Notes: a model not told the origin generated them from the letters alone. A DNA stretch of 64,000 nt from Chaetoderma sp. LZ-2023a (GCA_034401795.1 CM067373.1:40546171-40610170), one strand, 5' to 3'. Positions 11,823 to 21,262 are shown, numbered from the stretch's first letter. A program made the numbers and translations.

Positions 11823-12631
11823 AACTGTTTACCATTTTAAAATTGTACCAGAAATGGTCGAGTTATCCACAAATTCTAATAGTGAGATTTGAACCTGTGA
11901 TCTTAAGTTTGCTAATAGCACAAATGAAGGATTTGAACCGACGCATTAACTACCTCGACCATGTACTGTATGCATTAGTAAATATAGCTGATAAGCTATG
12001 TGTTCTCATTGCTGCGCTTATGAGTCCCAGATCTTTGCTATTATTGCGCAACAATTGTATAATACGCATTAACTGTCTCGGCCATGTATGCATCGCATTA
12101 ACTATGTATGCATTATTATAGCTGATAGGTTATGGGTTCACACGTTGCTTTGTTGGTGCGTAACAGCGATTGCACAACTCACACTCAGCGATAAGATTAC
12201 TAAGAGGCGAGATTTTAGTGGTGTTGCGGTGGGTCGATCGCTAAAGTTGTGGAATTGTATAGCATTCCCAGGCTGCAGACTGGGTTCAAATCTCGCTCAA
12301 AAGACCTCGCTAGAACTTACCTGAAATTTCGAAACTAGGTAAGACACTAGGGCCGGGGTAATATTACCAAGTTAGATAAAGACCCACCGCAACACTCCCC
12401 AGCGCGGAGCTAAAGCACCACAGATACACACGCACCAGCCAGCTGGAATATCAACAGGGTGGGGTAGAAGATAGGTGGGGTAGAAGATAGGTAGGATAGG
12501 TAGGATAGGTACAAAAATGTCCCACAGATAGAAAAACGTCCTCAGGAAACCGGTCAGAATAGAGAAAGAGAGAGAGGCCAGCCACTGGCCGGTATCCTGA
12601 GGATGTTCTCCCGGACAGTGGGGTCCGCACT

Positions 12632-12822
12632 GGAGTTTTATGTTCGCCATGACCTTCAATGTCAGCAGCTCCCATCTCGACCACGAACATCACATGTCTC
12701 AAATTCAAACACCAACCACATGTCTCAACAACCCCAGGGATTAAGAGGGCGGTGGGTCCACGGATCGTCGATCGGCTGCCAGTTTAGGGAGGTGGTATCA
12801 TTTTAATTCCGACTCTACTACT
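12632..12822 (-). repeat. Right terminal inverted repeat of Polinton copy 1
   Basis: Same sequence as 27979-28169 with scattered base changes. It is inverted relative to 14046-14219, so the two Polinton copies face each other across 1.2 kb of satellite with their terminal repeats in opposite orientation, as expected for a head-to-tail tandem. Confidence 0.85.
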
Positions 12823-14045
12823 GGTGGCCATCTTGAATTTTCGAAAAATTTCGGGAACTCACTTAAATGCTTACGCCTCGCTAACCGCTGGGTCGATTTA
12901 AATCAAACTTGGATGAAAGAACCCTAGCCTGGTATGATTTAGAACATATATACCAAATTTTTAATTGTTCCATTTTTTGGGTGGCCATCTTGAATTTTCC
13001 CAAAAAATGGCAGGAAATCGTTTAAAACGCTACTCCTCATTAACTGCTTGAGCAATTTCAACCAGACTTGGCTGGAATAATACTAGGCTCGTAGGGTTCA
13101 AAACTTGTATACAGAATTTTGATTGGTCAATTTTTCTGGTGGCTATCTTGCATTTTCTAAAAATCTATGGAGATCACTTAATAGCGTACTCCTTGATAAC
13201 CACTGGGCCGATTTCAATCAAACATGGATGAAAGAACCCTAGCGTGTATGCTTCAGATTTGTATACAGAATTCGTCAAGTTTTCTGGCGGCCATCGTGGA
13301 TTTTCTGAAAAATGGCGGAAATCAGTTAATAGGCTACTCCTCATTAACCGCTTGAACGAGTTCAAACAAACTCGGCTGAAAGGACCCTAAAGTGGTATAC
13401 TTCAGAGCTTGTATACCGAATTTTGATTGGTCAGTTTGTTCCGTGTCCATTTTGTCTGAAAATCGTTGAAAACGCTACTCATGATTAACTGCTTAGACAA
13501 TTTCAACTAGACTGGCTGGAATGAGTCTAGGGCGGTACACTTAAAAACTTGTATACAGAATTTTGATTGGACAATGTCTTTGGCGGCCATCTTGGAATTT
13601 TGGCAAATTTGCAGGAAATTGTTTGAAACGCTACTCGCCTCATAAATGCTTGAGCAATTCCAGTCAGACTTGGCTAGAAGGATACTAGGGTGGGAGGTTT
13701 CAGAACTTGTATACAGAGTTTTGCTTGGTCAATTTTTCCGGTGGCCATCTTGGATTTTCTGAAAATCAGTTAAAAGCCTGCTCCTCATTAGCCACATGGC
13801 CGATTCCAAGCAGACGCGGTTGTAAGGACCCTAGAGTGGTATGCTTCAGAATTATATGCAGAATTTTGAAGCGTCGATGTTTTCGGTGGCCATATTGAAT
13901 TTTCCGAAAATTGGCGGGAAATAGTTTAAAACGCTACTCCTCATTAACTTCTTGGAGAGTTTCAACCAGGCTTAGCTGGGAAGATAGTACGCTTGTAGGT
14001 TTCAGAACTTGTATACAGAATTTTGATTGATAAATTTTCTGGTGG
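12823..14045 (+). repeat. ~155-bp satellite array between the two Polintons
   Basis: About eight degenerate units, each with a GGTGGCCATCTTG block, a CTACTCCTCATTAAC block, CAATTTCAACCAGACTTGGC and CTTGTATACAGAATTTTGAT. Successive blocks start about 148-158 bp apart (for example 12980, 13138, 13286). The first ~1.1 kb is nearly identical to 28170-29290, the right flank of copy 2. The last ~100 bp before 14046 differs and must be the old left flank. No coding potential seen. Confidence 0.85.
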
Positions 14046-14219
14046 AGTAGTAGAGTCCGAATTAAAATGATACCCACCTCCCTCAACTGGCAGCCTATCA
14101 GCGATCTGTGGGCCCCACCGCCCTCTCAATCCCTGGGGCATAGGAATTTGAGACATGTGATGTTCGTGGTCGAGATGGGAGCTGCTGACATGGAAGGCCA
14201 TGGAGAAAATAAAACTCCC
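14046..14219 (+). repeat. Left terminal inverted repeat of Polinton copy 2
   Basis: It starts AGTAGTAGAGTC and runs to about 14219 (...AAATAAAACTCC). The reverse complement of 27979-28169 matches it at roughly nine bases in ten, except that the right arm carries about 27 extra bases with a second GAGACATGTG copy. Boundaries at the inner end are by eye. Confidence 0.85.
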
Positions 14220-14574
14220 ATAGGGGCTTCCATCTACCTTGACAATGCTTACCTTGGAGGATGCTGAAGTGATTAGCATTTGAACCACGGCAGACTCTGG
14301 CATGTTCACATGTTACATAGAGAATCTGGTGCTGAGCAGGTGTCTCCAGCAGACAACCACGTCCTACCATCTCTACACCATAGAAGTGGCAGACAGACTC
14401 CCTCTCTTCACGTGGGTGAAAGCGGTCGTAAATGCTTCTCCGCAAAGAGTAGACCAAAGGATTGTACTGGGGGGCATCCCGGAAGTGGGCCCACTTAGCA
14501 TCCAATATCATGGCAGTCTCAACGCCCTGTGCCACTGCTGTAGACGCCAGCACGAACAGTATGATGAGAATCAT
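14098..14574 (-). CDS. Small secreted or membrane-anchored unknown protein
   Basis: An open frame of 158 codons from ATG 14574. Residues 1-16 (MILIILFVLASTAVAQ) form a classic signal peptide or N-terminal anchor; the rest is polar, with no family I recognise. A promoter-like pair GTTTAAC (14590-14596, read on minus) and TATATA (14578-14584) sits just before the ATG, inside the 3' end of the next gene upstream. The frame continues into the left terminal repeat, which is unusual, so the true C-terminus may have been shorter. The matching part of copy 1 is outside the window. Confidence 0.45.
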   Translation of the reverse strand: MILIILFVLASTAVAQGVETAMILDAKWAHFRDAPQYNPLVYSLRRSIYDRFHPREERESVCHFYGVEMVGRGCLLETPAQHQILYVTCEHARVCRGSNANHFSILQGKHCQGRWKPLWEFYFLHGLPCQQLPSRPRTSHVSNSYAPGIERAVGPTDR

Positions 14575-14597
14575 GGCTATATATGAAGAGTTAAACT
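14574..14597 (-). promoter_or_regulatory. GTTTAAC-TATATA promoter candidate
   Basis: On minus: GTTTAAC, 5 bp, ATATATAG, then CC and the ATG of the signal-peptide gene. Best-formed example of the motif pair. Confidence 0.45.
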
Positions 14598-15530
14598 GAA
14601 CAGAGTGAACCCTTCGAGAAATATCTGTGCCAGATCAAGCCCTGCTCCATCCGGTTCGATAGTGATCTTCATCCCCTCAGGGGCAGGGGCTAGCTGCTTC
14701 ACTTTGCTGCCGGCTAAGAGACGTAGCAATAGGACTATATGAGTCATTTGCGGGCTAGTGAGGCCGACTCGCTGAAGCAGTTTAACAGCACCCTTGGCTT
14801 TGGTGACATGTGACACACCATCTACCCGTAGGATGCCCTCCTGGAGGTTAACAGCTTCTTCTGGTCCATCGAATGGACGATGCAGCAGGAGCTTTCCACC
14901 TGTAACCCCAATACGGTGATCCACCCTCATCAGGGAGACACCTTCACCTATTTAGGCGAGGAAGGATGATCCCCGATTGTAGAGATTTCGAACCATCCCA
15001 TCCCTTTTCACAACAGTGGAGAGGGGAGTAACCTCTATGTCAATGACTGTGGGAGGCCTATATAGTGGCAACCATTTTTGCCAGTTACCACCAGGTCCAG
15101 CGCGGTACCACACTTCATTCTTCTCAAACATGAACTGCAGGTTTGCCAGGGTCAATAGCAGACCCTCATGGGTCATCGGCGGGGCACCACTCAAATAGGG
15201 TTTGAACAGATGAAAGCTGAGGTCGTCATTTAGGGTGTTGATGTCTGCCACCTCTGTGTCCGAGACCTCAATCAACGGCTCGAGGATGTACTTCTTCTTC
15301 GGGAAATCGTACCGAAACACGATCTTGTGGCCATCTATGTTGCGGCCCAGGCGCTCCTTCGACACATCCTTGAGATCACCACCAATGGTGTGGAGGGAGG
15401 ATGCCTTTGAGTTTGCTTCGCACTGTAGGGCGAATGACTTGCCATTGCTCCCTTCTACCTTGGCAGCACCAACTGTGTACACATCTGCCAGGTCAGCAAG
15501 ACCAGTCGAGTGAGCAAATATGGGTTCCAT
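14577..15530 (-). pseudogene. Unknown Polinton protein, split by one in-frame stop
   Basis: Frame from ATG 15530 gives 192 codons up to TAA at 14952-14954. The same frame stays open for about 124 more codons to 14577, so this was one protein of roughly 317 residues. It is mixed alpha/beta in composition without signal peptide or membrane segment, and I recognise no domain. It is the first gene of a divergent pair with the gene at 15569; the shared 38-bp gap holds CTATAG, GTTTAAAC and ATATAA. A structural role is possible by position only. Confidence 0.5.
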
Positions 15531-15568
15531 AGCACACTATAGAAGGGGTTTAAACAGGAGATATAACC
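15531..15568. promoter_or_regulatory. Bidirectional promoter candidate with palindromic GTTTAAAC (93-130 in copy 1)
   Basis: 38 bp separate two divergent ATGs. The palindrome GTTTAAAC (15548-15555) is flanked by CTATAG toward the minus-strand gene and ATATAA toward the plus-strand gene. Confidence 0.5.
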
Positions 15569-15952
15569 ATGCCGATTGTTGGACTGCTGCTCTCCGGTGG
15601 TGAGAACACAATCTCACCCTCTCTAGAGGGGAGACGGGTGGTACAGCACCGTGTATAATGGGTCCTCTTCGAGGCGCCCCAGCGGGGAACAACATACATA
15701 CACGCCGATGTGCTACATCAACCTCAGGGCAGTGCATACAGCAGCTCACTAGTAGAAGTCGGCTGGGACGTAATAGAGTATCTCCCAGGTGCCAACAGCA
15801 ACCTATGGAAAGCTATCAGTCCTAGCCTGTTCACACCTGTAAATCACCTATTTGACAGCCCATCAATTAACATATATGCCAGCACAGATGGGATATTGGG
15901 CGCCCATTTAGAGTTTATACGCTTAGTACTCATTGACCTGACGACAACATGA
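15569..15952 (+). pseudogene. Small unknown Polinton protein, frameshifted (copy 2)
   Basis: ATG at 15569 is preceded by GTTTAAAC (15548-15554) and ATATAA (15561-15566). The opening frame is short and glycine/leucine-rich, then stops. A second frame (about 15710-15952) encodes a hydrophobic-polar segment ending LVLIDLTTT. At least one frameshift is needed to join them. The stop codon overlaps the ATG of the next gene (ATGA), typical of packed viral genes. Confidence 0.4.
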
Positions 15953-16594
15953 TATCATACCAGCATTATCTGACCTTGGCTGAGATGATGAAGAAAGCGG
16001 TTCGCCCCTTCATGACCCCTTGCACAGATAAAGGCCTTGAACGAACTGAGGCTCGCACTGCAACAAGAAGGAGAGTGACTACAGCGGGAGAACTGGTATC
16101 AACAGAACGCGAGCCTTGCAAGGAGGCGAAGGAACAGTGAAAAGTTCCAATACTGGCAGGCCCTCCTGGAGGAGAGTAAATGGGATGCAGGAGTCTTGTC
16201 AGACGACGATGACCCAGATGTCTTCACAGACGAGGATGAGCCAGGTGTCTTCACAGACGATGATGAGCCAGATGTCATACAGTGGAAAGAGGAGATGGTG
16301 CAGAAGTGTAAGACCAGGAAAACCATCCAGCGGCGGACCTACTATCTTGGTGATAAGGTGAAGTTCCAGATGTCACGTCTCAGAAAGCTACTGGCACCCG
16401 ACATAGTACTGGATGACCACTGTCTAAAAGACGTCTGTCTCAACACCAACAAGCTGGTACGGTTCGCCAGGCTCTCCAAAATGAACCCTTCTATGACTCA
16501 TGAGCAGATTCTGCAGGTGATGCCGTTTAAGCCTCCAGATATACTATGGCAAAATCAGAGTGGCGGAAGCAACCAGAACTATACCCCTCCCTGA
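15949..16594 (+). pseudogene. Coiled-coil/acidic Polinton protein, broken (copy 2)
   Basis: ATG 15949 overlaps the preceding stop. After a short N-terminal frame a shift leads into a frame rich in Q, E, R and L (likely coiled coil), interrupted by TGA at 16076-16078. It continues through a Trp-rich stretch into three acidic repeats of the type FTDxDEP (about 16199-16270), then a basic region ending NQNYTPP at 16594. An ATG start is not available for the last 132 codons, so I read them as the C-terminal part of the longer gene. Function unknown; an acidic/basic internal virion protein is one possibility. Confidence 0.45.
16525..16545 (+). promoter_or_regulatory. GTTTAAG-TATA motif before the hydrophobic gene (1087-1107 in copy 1)
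   Basis: GTTTAAG, 8 bp, ATATAC, T, ATG; it decides the start at 16546. It lies inside the end of the preceding coding frame. Confidence 0.4.
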
Positions 16595-17044
16595 CTGCTG
16601 ACGAGTGCGGTACCATCCACGGCTGGCTGCCAGGCAGAATCTCATCCGTGAGGCAGAAAATTACAGCAGAACACGCAGGCGATATAAGACAGCATACAAC
16701 GTCCTAGCGCATACAACCACTGCTGTGGGTGTGATTGGAGTCAGTGCTGGTGTGACAGCTGTGGCCACTCTCGCTACAGGGGTGGGTGCCCTCGTCGCCA
16801 TCCCGCTGGGTGGCATGACACTAGCCATCACTGTCTTGGCCATGGGCTTGGGGTGGGGCTGCGGCAGATCACAAGGAGGCTGGAAAAGCCTGCTAAGTAT
16901 GTGACACTGGCACAGAGTATGCTACGGAATATCGACGAGTCTGTCAGCAAAGCTCTCGAGGATGGCCAGGTCACCGATGAAGAGTACCACCTTATATTGA
17001 AGGTCCAAGCCCTGTACCACACGGCGAAACCTAAAGTGCGATAG
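16546..17044 (+). pseudogene. Polinton hydrophobic (probable membrane) protein, frameshifted (copy 2)
   Basis: ATG 16546 was chosen because GTTTAAG (16525-16531) and TATA (16540-16543) stand directly before it, the arrangement seen upstream of other genes here. The protein starts MAKSEWRKQP; after a frameshift it gives a basic region, then a long Gly/Ala/Val-rich hydrophobic stretch (about 16725-16850) and, after a second shift, a helical tail containing SKALEDGQVTDEEYHLIL. From memory of the group, a hydrophobic core followed by this kind of tail is widespread in animal Polintons, function unknown. The same frame reopens after the TAG for 36 codons to 17152, so the original end may lie there. 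Confidence 0.55.
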
Positions 17045-17191
17045 CAATACCTCAAAGGCTCCAGCAGGCGGGTTGATATGGAGGAGCTTAAAAACGAGAT
17101 GTTATGGCGAGGTCACCTCGCTGGTCTCTGGAGTCGAAACGACTACAAATAGTGTGCTGCCTGTACGGTAGCTTTAAGAACACCAGTATAG

Positions 17192-18429
17192 ATGGCCTTC
17201 CCACCTAACCTCACGACAGTCATCCAGAGCCAACTGCCCCTCCTGGGTACACCCTTGACTGGCCTGAGAGGTCTACTGGATGATATACCAGCGCTAACAC
17301 CATTCTCCATCACAGTGGATTGACGGTCCCGAACCAGCTTCTCCGTCAACCCACGACCGCTGACCAACCGCCCCATCACCATCAAGGATGCGAAGCAAGC
17401 TCATACTTGGATGGCTGCTCCAAGCCTCTCATACTGGAATCAGCAGCTGAACTGTGCCGTGTTGTGTACCACGGCAGGATGTGGAATAAGTCCCTCCCTG
17501 CTTCACTCCTATTCTGGTACTCCTGAAGCTGTGCTCATTGCCAGCTGTCTCAGATTCCACGTGCACTTCACGGTGCGACGAATCCTCCATGAGCTGGGTG
17601 CAAGCCTCCCTGATACAAACGACTTCGACCCACAGCTCAACAGTCATAGCGTCTCAGCGGCCAGCAGACTACAGATAAAGTTCAGCGCTCACCCAGACTA
17701 TCGGTGGCATGGTGGGGACAACGGTGGCCTAGGGCTTATGTACGGTGACCCGAGACGTGACTATTCAGGATTCCCCTATTGAACACCCCGACGAGTAGGC
17801 TGTCGGAAGACAGCGACATTCTCGTTCGATCCAGACTTCGACCCTGGAGTGCTGGTGCAAAATATGCACATCACTGGCTTGCAGGTGGACTATCCAGATG
17901 TGTGGAAGTACTTTGTCGCACACACTACCTCAGGCCTCACACCAGCATTGATCGTTCGGATCAACCAGTCCATGGAAGCACTGTGCTACTGCCTCCTTAC
18001 AGCACAGACCAAGCTGCATCATTCCATAGATGGTGTCAGCGGAGCAGAGGTCCACGCCATGTTCATCAGTCTCGTTGAAAATATGATCATCGTGGCAGAT
18101 CCCAGCAGTCTTATTGCTACGTTCCAGCAGGGTTGCAGAAGGCTGGTGGCAAACTCGACTTTGCTATTTCACCACACCTACGGTTGATTCCGAGCAACAT
18201 GATCATGAACATCGAGGACCTCCAAGTCAGGGGCTATAACAACATGATAGTCGATGGGAGTTCCCCCAGTGTCCACTTTGGCTTCAACACCGATATCAAC
18301 ACACCTACACGTAGTACCGGCCATACAGTCGTTCCGGCCCTGACACTGCAGCCGGTCGACACGATGCTTCCCATGGCAGCTCCGACAATGACACTGCAGC
18401 CAGTCGACATGACATGCTTCCCATGGTAG
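17192..18429 (+). pseudogene. Long conserved-type Polinton protein, broken (copy 2)
   Basis: ATG 17192 follows CTTTAAG and TATAG. The frame runs MAFPPNLTTV... to an in-frame TGA (about 17321), resumes unchanged to 17782 with SYWNQQLNCAVLC and a long mixed region, shifts to the 17849-18187 frame, and shifts again to the 18133-18429 frame ending DMTCFPW. Together about 410 residues. I believe the SYWNxQLNCAV region belongs to a protein common to many animal Polintons, but no function is established to my knowledge. It is the largest reading unit of the left half, so a virion role is plausible. Confidence 0.55.
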
Positions 18430-18516
18430 TTCTACGAGTGGTGTCAGGCCTAGCTATCATGGCGCTCGGGATCAGCCTACTCCGCCGCTAGCAAATCAGC
18501 CATACGACTATCCTGA

Positions 18517-18881
18517 CTATCTACAGTAGCAGTGGGGACGACGGTGAGACACTGAACCAGCTTGGCCTGCCATACAGCCCCTATACCCGCTGCCAACATG
18601 CACATCCATGGGCTGGATGGTTCCACAGCTCTGCAACTGCTGGAACACATCTGCCAGATACTCCCGATCCTTGTAGAAACCTTTAGTCACAGGATATGCT
18701 CGACGATACTCCCGCCCATGATAAAGTATTCGAGGAAGCAGATCTTCCCCTTACCAAATCCTAGATAGAGTTACACAGCTGTCGGCTCCAGAGAGCTGAG
18801 CGAGCTGATCTGGTGTCTTCTTCTTGTAGTCCTTCAACTCCCTCTGGAAGACCTCATAGTACAAAGCGTGAGCACTGACAT
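18517..18881 (-). pseudogene. Small minus-strand Polinton gene, frameshifted (copy 2)
   Basis: ATG at 18881 opens MSVLT..., but one base later the neighbouring frame reads HALYYEVFQRELKDYKK, which looks like real protein. After about 45 codons a second shift leads to RILYHGREYRRAYPV and on to TAG at 18517-18519. Total about 120 residues, basic, tyrosine-rich. It lies back to back with the plus-strand gene at 18905; the 23-bp gap carries GTTTAAG (18882-18888). No family recognised; the call rests on codon sense and context. Confidence 0.35.
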
Positions 18882-18904
18882 GTTTAAGATGTCTCAATAG
18901 AGAG
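18882..18904. promoter_or_regulatory. Bidirectional promoter candidate (3444-3466 in copy 1)
   Basis: A 23-bp gap between ATGs at 18881 (-) and 18905 (+), beginning GTTTAAG. TATA-like sequence is weak (CAATAGAG). Confidence 0.35.
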
Positions 18905-19132
18905 ATGAATATTCCTGAGTACCAACCCGGACACCTAGCAGATGCAGACTGGGAAGATCTTATTAGCTCACTCGACAGCGAATGCAGGCATTTAACCGTG
19001 TTGTATACTCACTGCTTAAACAATGACGTCACTGGCACAGATCGTGAAGCAACTGCCCGAGAGCCGGACGAGTCTTCCGAAGGTGGAGAACCTGCTGCGA
19101 ACCAAGACCCAGAAGCTACTGACACAGGCTAA
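18905..19132 (+). CDS. Small acidic unknown protein (copy 2)
   Basis: 75 codons from ATG 18905, 17 bp after a GTTTAAG element. Residues 1-45 look globular (NIPEYQPGHLADADW, Cys 27), the rest is acidic and low complexity (EGGEPAANQDPE). The second half overlaps the start of the next gene (19023) in another frame, so the C-terminal part could be a shadow. No homology recognised. Confidence 0.4.
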   Translation: MNIPEYQPGHLADADWEDLISSLDSECRHLTVLYTHCLNNDVTGTDREATAREPDESSEGGEPAANQDPEATDTG

Positions 19133-19424
19133 GCCCATGTCAGTCCATATCGCCAGTAACGTGGCGGCGAATGTGGCCATCGTGAAGATGACAGGTGGAA
19201 ATGAGGTTCTTCCTGCCACCACTGCAGCTGTCCTCGCTACAGTGGTGAGTGGGGTGTCCGAGCACTGTCTCAGAATAACTCACCCCATCCCAAAGATCGC
19301 CATCAGTGGTGCCTCCTACACTGCCGCCGCCAAGATCATGGGTGAACGTGTTACACTAATGGAGGCCGCGTTTCTATGGCTAGCAACAAGTGCAATGGCT
19401 GAGATCATCGTCGCCCACGTCTAA
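19023..19424 (+). CDS. Alanine-rich unknown Polinton protein (copy 2)
   Basis: One of the few intact frames: 133 codons from ATG 19023 (MTSLAQIVKQLPESR). It starts with a helical basic segment, then Ala/Val/Thr-rich stretches that may pack into or against a membrane (ATTAAVLATVVSG, and a C-terminal AAFLWLATSAMAEII). No recognised family. It overlaps the preceding small gene and is followed after 9 bp by a Cys/His-rich micro-gene. The survival of a full frame among broken neighbours may be chance given its length. Confidence 0.55.
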   Translation: MTSLAQIVKQLPESRTSLPKVENLLRTKTQKLLTQAKPMSVHIASNVAANVAIVKMTGGNEVLPATTAAVLATVVSGVSEHCLRITHPIPKIAISGASYTAAAKIMGERVTLMEAAFLWLATSAMAEIIVAHV

Positions 19425-19433
19425 CCATTCTGA

Positions 19434-19601
19434 ATGGAGACCCCTGCAGCATATGAGGCATGTCATGCCAGAGGGTGGTGTGCAGCCCATAGTCGAGCAT
19501 GCGGACTGAGGATTGCCAATGCCCGGGAATGGTGGACCGCCCACAAGGTGTGCCCCTGCAGCGAGGGCCAGTACCCTGAGCACGGCTACCTATTCCCTTG
19601 A
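19434..19601 (+). CDS. Cys/His-rich 55-residue protein, possible zinc binder (copy 2)
   Basis: ATG 19434 to TGA 19601, starting METPAAYEAC. Cysteines and histidines fall in pairs (C10-H11, C16, H19, C23, then H37, C40, C42, H50), and the segments HARGWCAAHSRAC and KVCPCSEGQYPEH resemble a small metal-binding fold. The start follows the previous stop by 9 bp, consistent with a packed gene cluster. Zinc binding is inference; no family recognised. Confidence 0.45.
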   Translation: METPAAYEACHARGWCAAHSRACGLRIANAREWWTAHKVCPCSEGQYPEHGYLFP

Positions 19602-19655
19602 CCGACTGCGTGGTCCTCCTATGGCCAACTATTTCACTGGGGGTATGACTAGTAG

Positions 19656-19673
19656 GTTTAGGCCGTGTATATA
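19656..19673 (+). promoter_or_regulatory. GTTTAGG-TATATA motif (4218-4235 in copy 1)
   Basis: GTTTAGGCCGTGTATATAG in the gap before the frame at 19717; spacing as in the other examples. Confidence 0.4.
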
Positions 19674-19716
19674 GCACTCTGTCACTCAGACCTAGAAAGC
19701 AAAGAGCTAGGAGATA

Positions 19717-20172
19717 TTGCTCACTTGGGCGAGGCACGCCTCAGTTCAGAGGACTGTTGCCCCTATCTCCCTCCTAGACTTCGATGAGAAGGGAGACCCG
19801 CCGCGGGAGATCCGCAGTACCATCCTAGCCCGAGATCTCATTGGAAACACTGATACGGTAGGACAGTCGGCCATTAACAAGGCCAAGACTGTATACAAGG
19901 GGATGGGTATCAAGGACAGGGCGACGATGCTCGGTATGCTCGGAATCGATGAGGCTGGAGCCACCAAAGTTATGGCTGAGGCCTATGCACAAGACCTGGT
20001 TAAGGATCTTCTGCAACCACAGAGCTTATTCCAACAGGATGGAGAGAATCTCAAGGTAGGCACCATCAGACTGAGCAAGATCACTGTTAATGGCGCAGAG
20101 GGTGCTACCGCCAGCCTCCAGTTACCAGCGGTGAAGAAGTCAGGGTTCTTTAGTTTGCCGTTTAAGACCTAG
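19717..20172 (+). CDS. Unknown Polinton protein with repeated 3' end (copy 2)
   Basis: Frame open from about 19717 to TAG 20170-20172. No ATG lies near the 5' end of the frame, so the start is uncertain or lost; GTTTAGG (19656-19662) and TATATA (19668-19673) lie 40-60 bp before it. It contains SLLDFDEKGDPPREIR, then helical segments (INKAKTVYKGMGIKDR, MAEAYAQDLVKDLL) and ends GFFSLPFKT. The last 113 bp are repeated twice downstream; only the third unit ends in ACAGAATAG, which is probably the original C-terminus. Function unknown. Confidence 0.45.
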   Translation: MLTWARHASVQRTVAPISLLDFDEKGDPPREIRSTILARDLIGNTDTVGQSAINKAKTVYKGMGIKDRATMLGMLGIDEAGATKVMAEAYAQDLVKDLLQPQSLFQQDGENLKVGTIRLSKITVNGAEGATASLQLPAVKKSGFFSLPFKT

Positions 20173-20395
20173 GCACCATCAGGCTGAGCAAGATCACTGC
20201 TGATGGCGCAGAGGGTGCTATCGCCAACCTCCAGCTACCAGAGGTGAAGAAGTCAGGGTTCTTTGGTTTGCCGTTTAAGACCTAGGCACCATCAGGCTGA
20301 GCAAGATCACTGTTGATGGCGCAGAGGGTGCTATCGCCAGCCTCCAGCTACCAGAGGTGAAGAAGTCAGGGTTCTTTGGTTTGCCGTTTAAGACC
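20059..20395 (+). repeat. Three 113-bp tandem units at a gene 3' end (copy 2)
   Basis: Units start at 20059, 20172 and 20285. Each unit ends TTGCCGTTTAAGACC, so the array also multiplies a GTTTAAG motif. The array is shared with copy 1, so it predates the Polinton duplication. Confidence 0.9.
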
Positions 20396-20406
20396 ACAGA
20401 ATAGTC

Positions 20407-20685
20407 ATGTTTTCCCGTGCATGTATCATACAGATACTGGATGTACTAGACACTGTGGGTGCTGCCACAGGCCCTCTACACTATCTTCTCAGCTGCTGCT
20501 GGGATTTCATGCTTGACGCCTCCATCACATCCTTCGTAGCCGCCGGAGGTGCAGGATTCCCTGCTCTGCAGGCGAAAGAGCTGGTGCAGGAAGTACTGCC
20601 ATTTAGTCTCCCAGATATAGACGAGGCTACCGCCGACCAAGTGCTAACCATCCTCCGTGCGCATGTCTGTAGCATTCGACAGTAG
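20407..20685 (+). CDS. Unknown 92-residue protein before the ATPase (copy 2)
   Basis: ATG 20407 (MFSRACIIQILDVLD) to TAG 20685, intact. A helical, partly hydrophobic N-terminal half is followed by an acidic region (LPDIDEATADQVLTIL). GTTTAAG lies 15-21 bp upstream. Its end overlaps the ATG of the ATPase (20663), which suggests coupled expression of two packaging- or virion-related products; that is inference. No family recognised. Confidence 0.45.
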   Translation: MFSRACIIQILDVLDTVGAATGPLHYLLSCCWDFMLDASITSFVAAGGAGFPALQAKELVQEVLPFSLPDIDEATADQVLTILRAHVCSIRQ

Positions 20686-21262
20686 GCCGGCCGATGCTGG
20701 CCAGGTGGTGCTGATCATTGTCCCATCAGGACACGGGAAAAACATCTTGCTGCAGGCTCTCCTGGCCGAACATCTACACTCGCAATACATCCTTCTGGTG
20801 TCTGACCCCCCGCTGAGGCAGTTGATAGTAATGATCAATGGTACAATCACCAAGATGCAGAACCTGCAGGCACTGATGGAGAAGCTGCTGGCAGCCCGAC
20901 TGACAGAACCACTTGTTCTAGTTATCGATGACCCTGCAATTGACCAGAAGACAGTCACCTAACTCAGCAACATCACCAGGCGCATCCGGCACACAAAGAT
21001 AACTGTCTTCATCCTCTTTCAGAAGTACACCCACGTGATCTCTCCAGACATCCGCGACAATGCCTGGTTGGTATACTTCAGCTCCAAGTGTGGACGTGCC
21101 CTGATCGAGACCATATATGACAGCCTAACCCTCAAGGAGACCAAAGGGGGCTTTATCGCAGGTGTACAGAGGGCAGCTGATCTGTACCGCTTCATCTTCA
21201 GCAAGAAGGAGACAGGTGAGCTGTCACACTTCAATCCCAATTTTCATTCATCAGAAGGCTGA
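20663..21262 (+). pseudogene. ATP: FtsK/HerA-type genome-packaging ATPase, stop plus 3' deletion (copy 2)
   Basis: Same ATPase as 5225-5830. ATG 20663 was preferred to an in-frame GTG six bases earlier because this is a eukaryotic/viral-type gene. Walker A reads PSGHGKN (residues 21-27): the expected Ser/Thr after the lysine is Asn, so activity would be doubtful even without the stop at codon 100 (TAA 20960-20962). The Walker B aspartates D89-D90 are present. A net 96-bp loss after codon 192 removed the true C-terminus; the frame now runs a few codons into the convergent gene. ATPases of this group package DNA into the capsid. Confidence 0.75.

Larger units (their letters stand above)
1..12822. 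mobile_element. Polinton/Maverick-type element, copy 1 (left end outside window)
   Basis: This is a large virus-like DNA transposon carrying a DDE integrase, a family B DNA polymerase, an FtsK/HerA-type ATPase and many unknown genes, the gene set that defines Polintons. Base 1 aligns with base 15439 of the second copy, so about 1.4 kb of the left end, including the left inverted repeat, is missing from the window. The right end is ...GACTCTACTACT at 12822, followed by satellite starting GGTGG. Alignment offset to copy 2 is 15438 up to about 5800, 15342 from 5902 to about 9990 and 15347 beyond. Most genes are broken, at the same places as in copy 2. Confidence 0.9.

Noticed and set aside
12823..14045. 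Short frames inside the satellite arrays
   Set aside because: They recur with the repeat period and change with each unit; no purifying pattern.
19405..19737. 110-codon minus frame (also 3967-4299)
   Set aside because: Antisense to the Cys/His micro-gene and the gap before 19717; composition rich in R, P, H, S without domain features.
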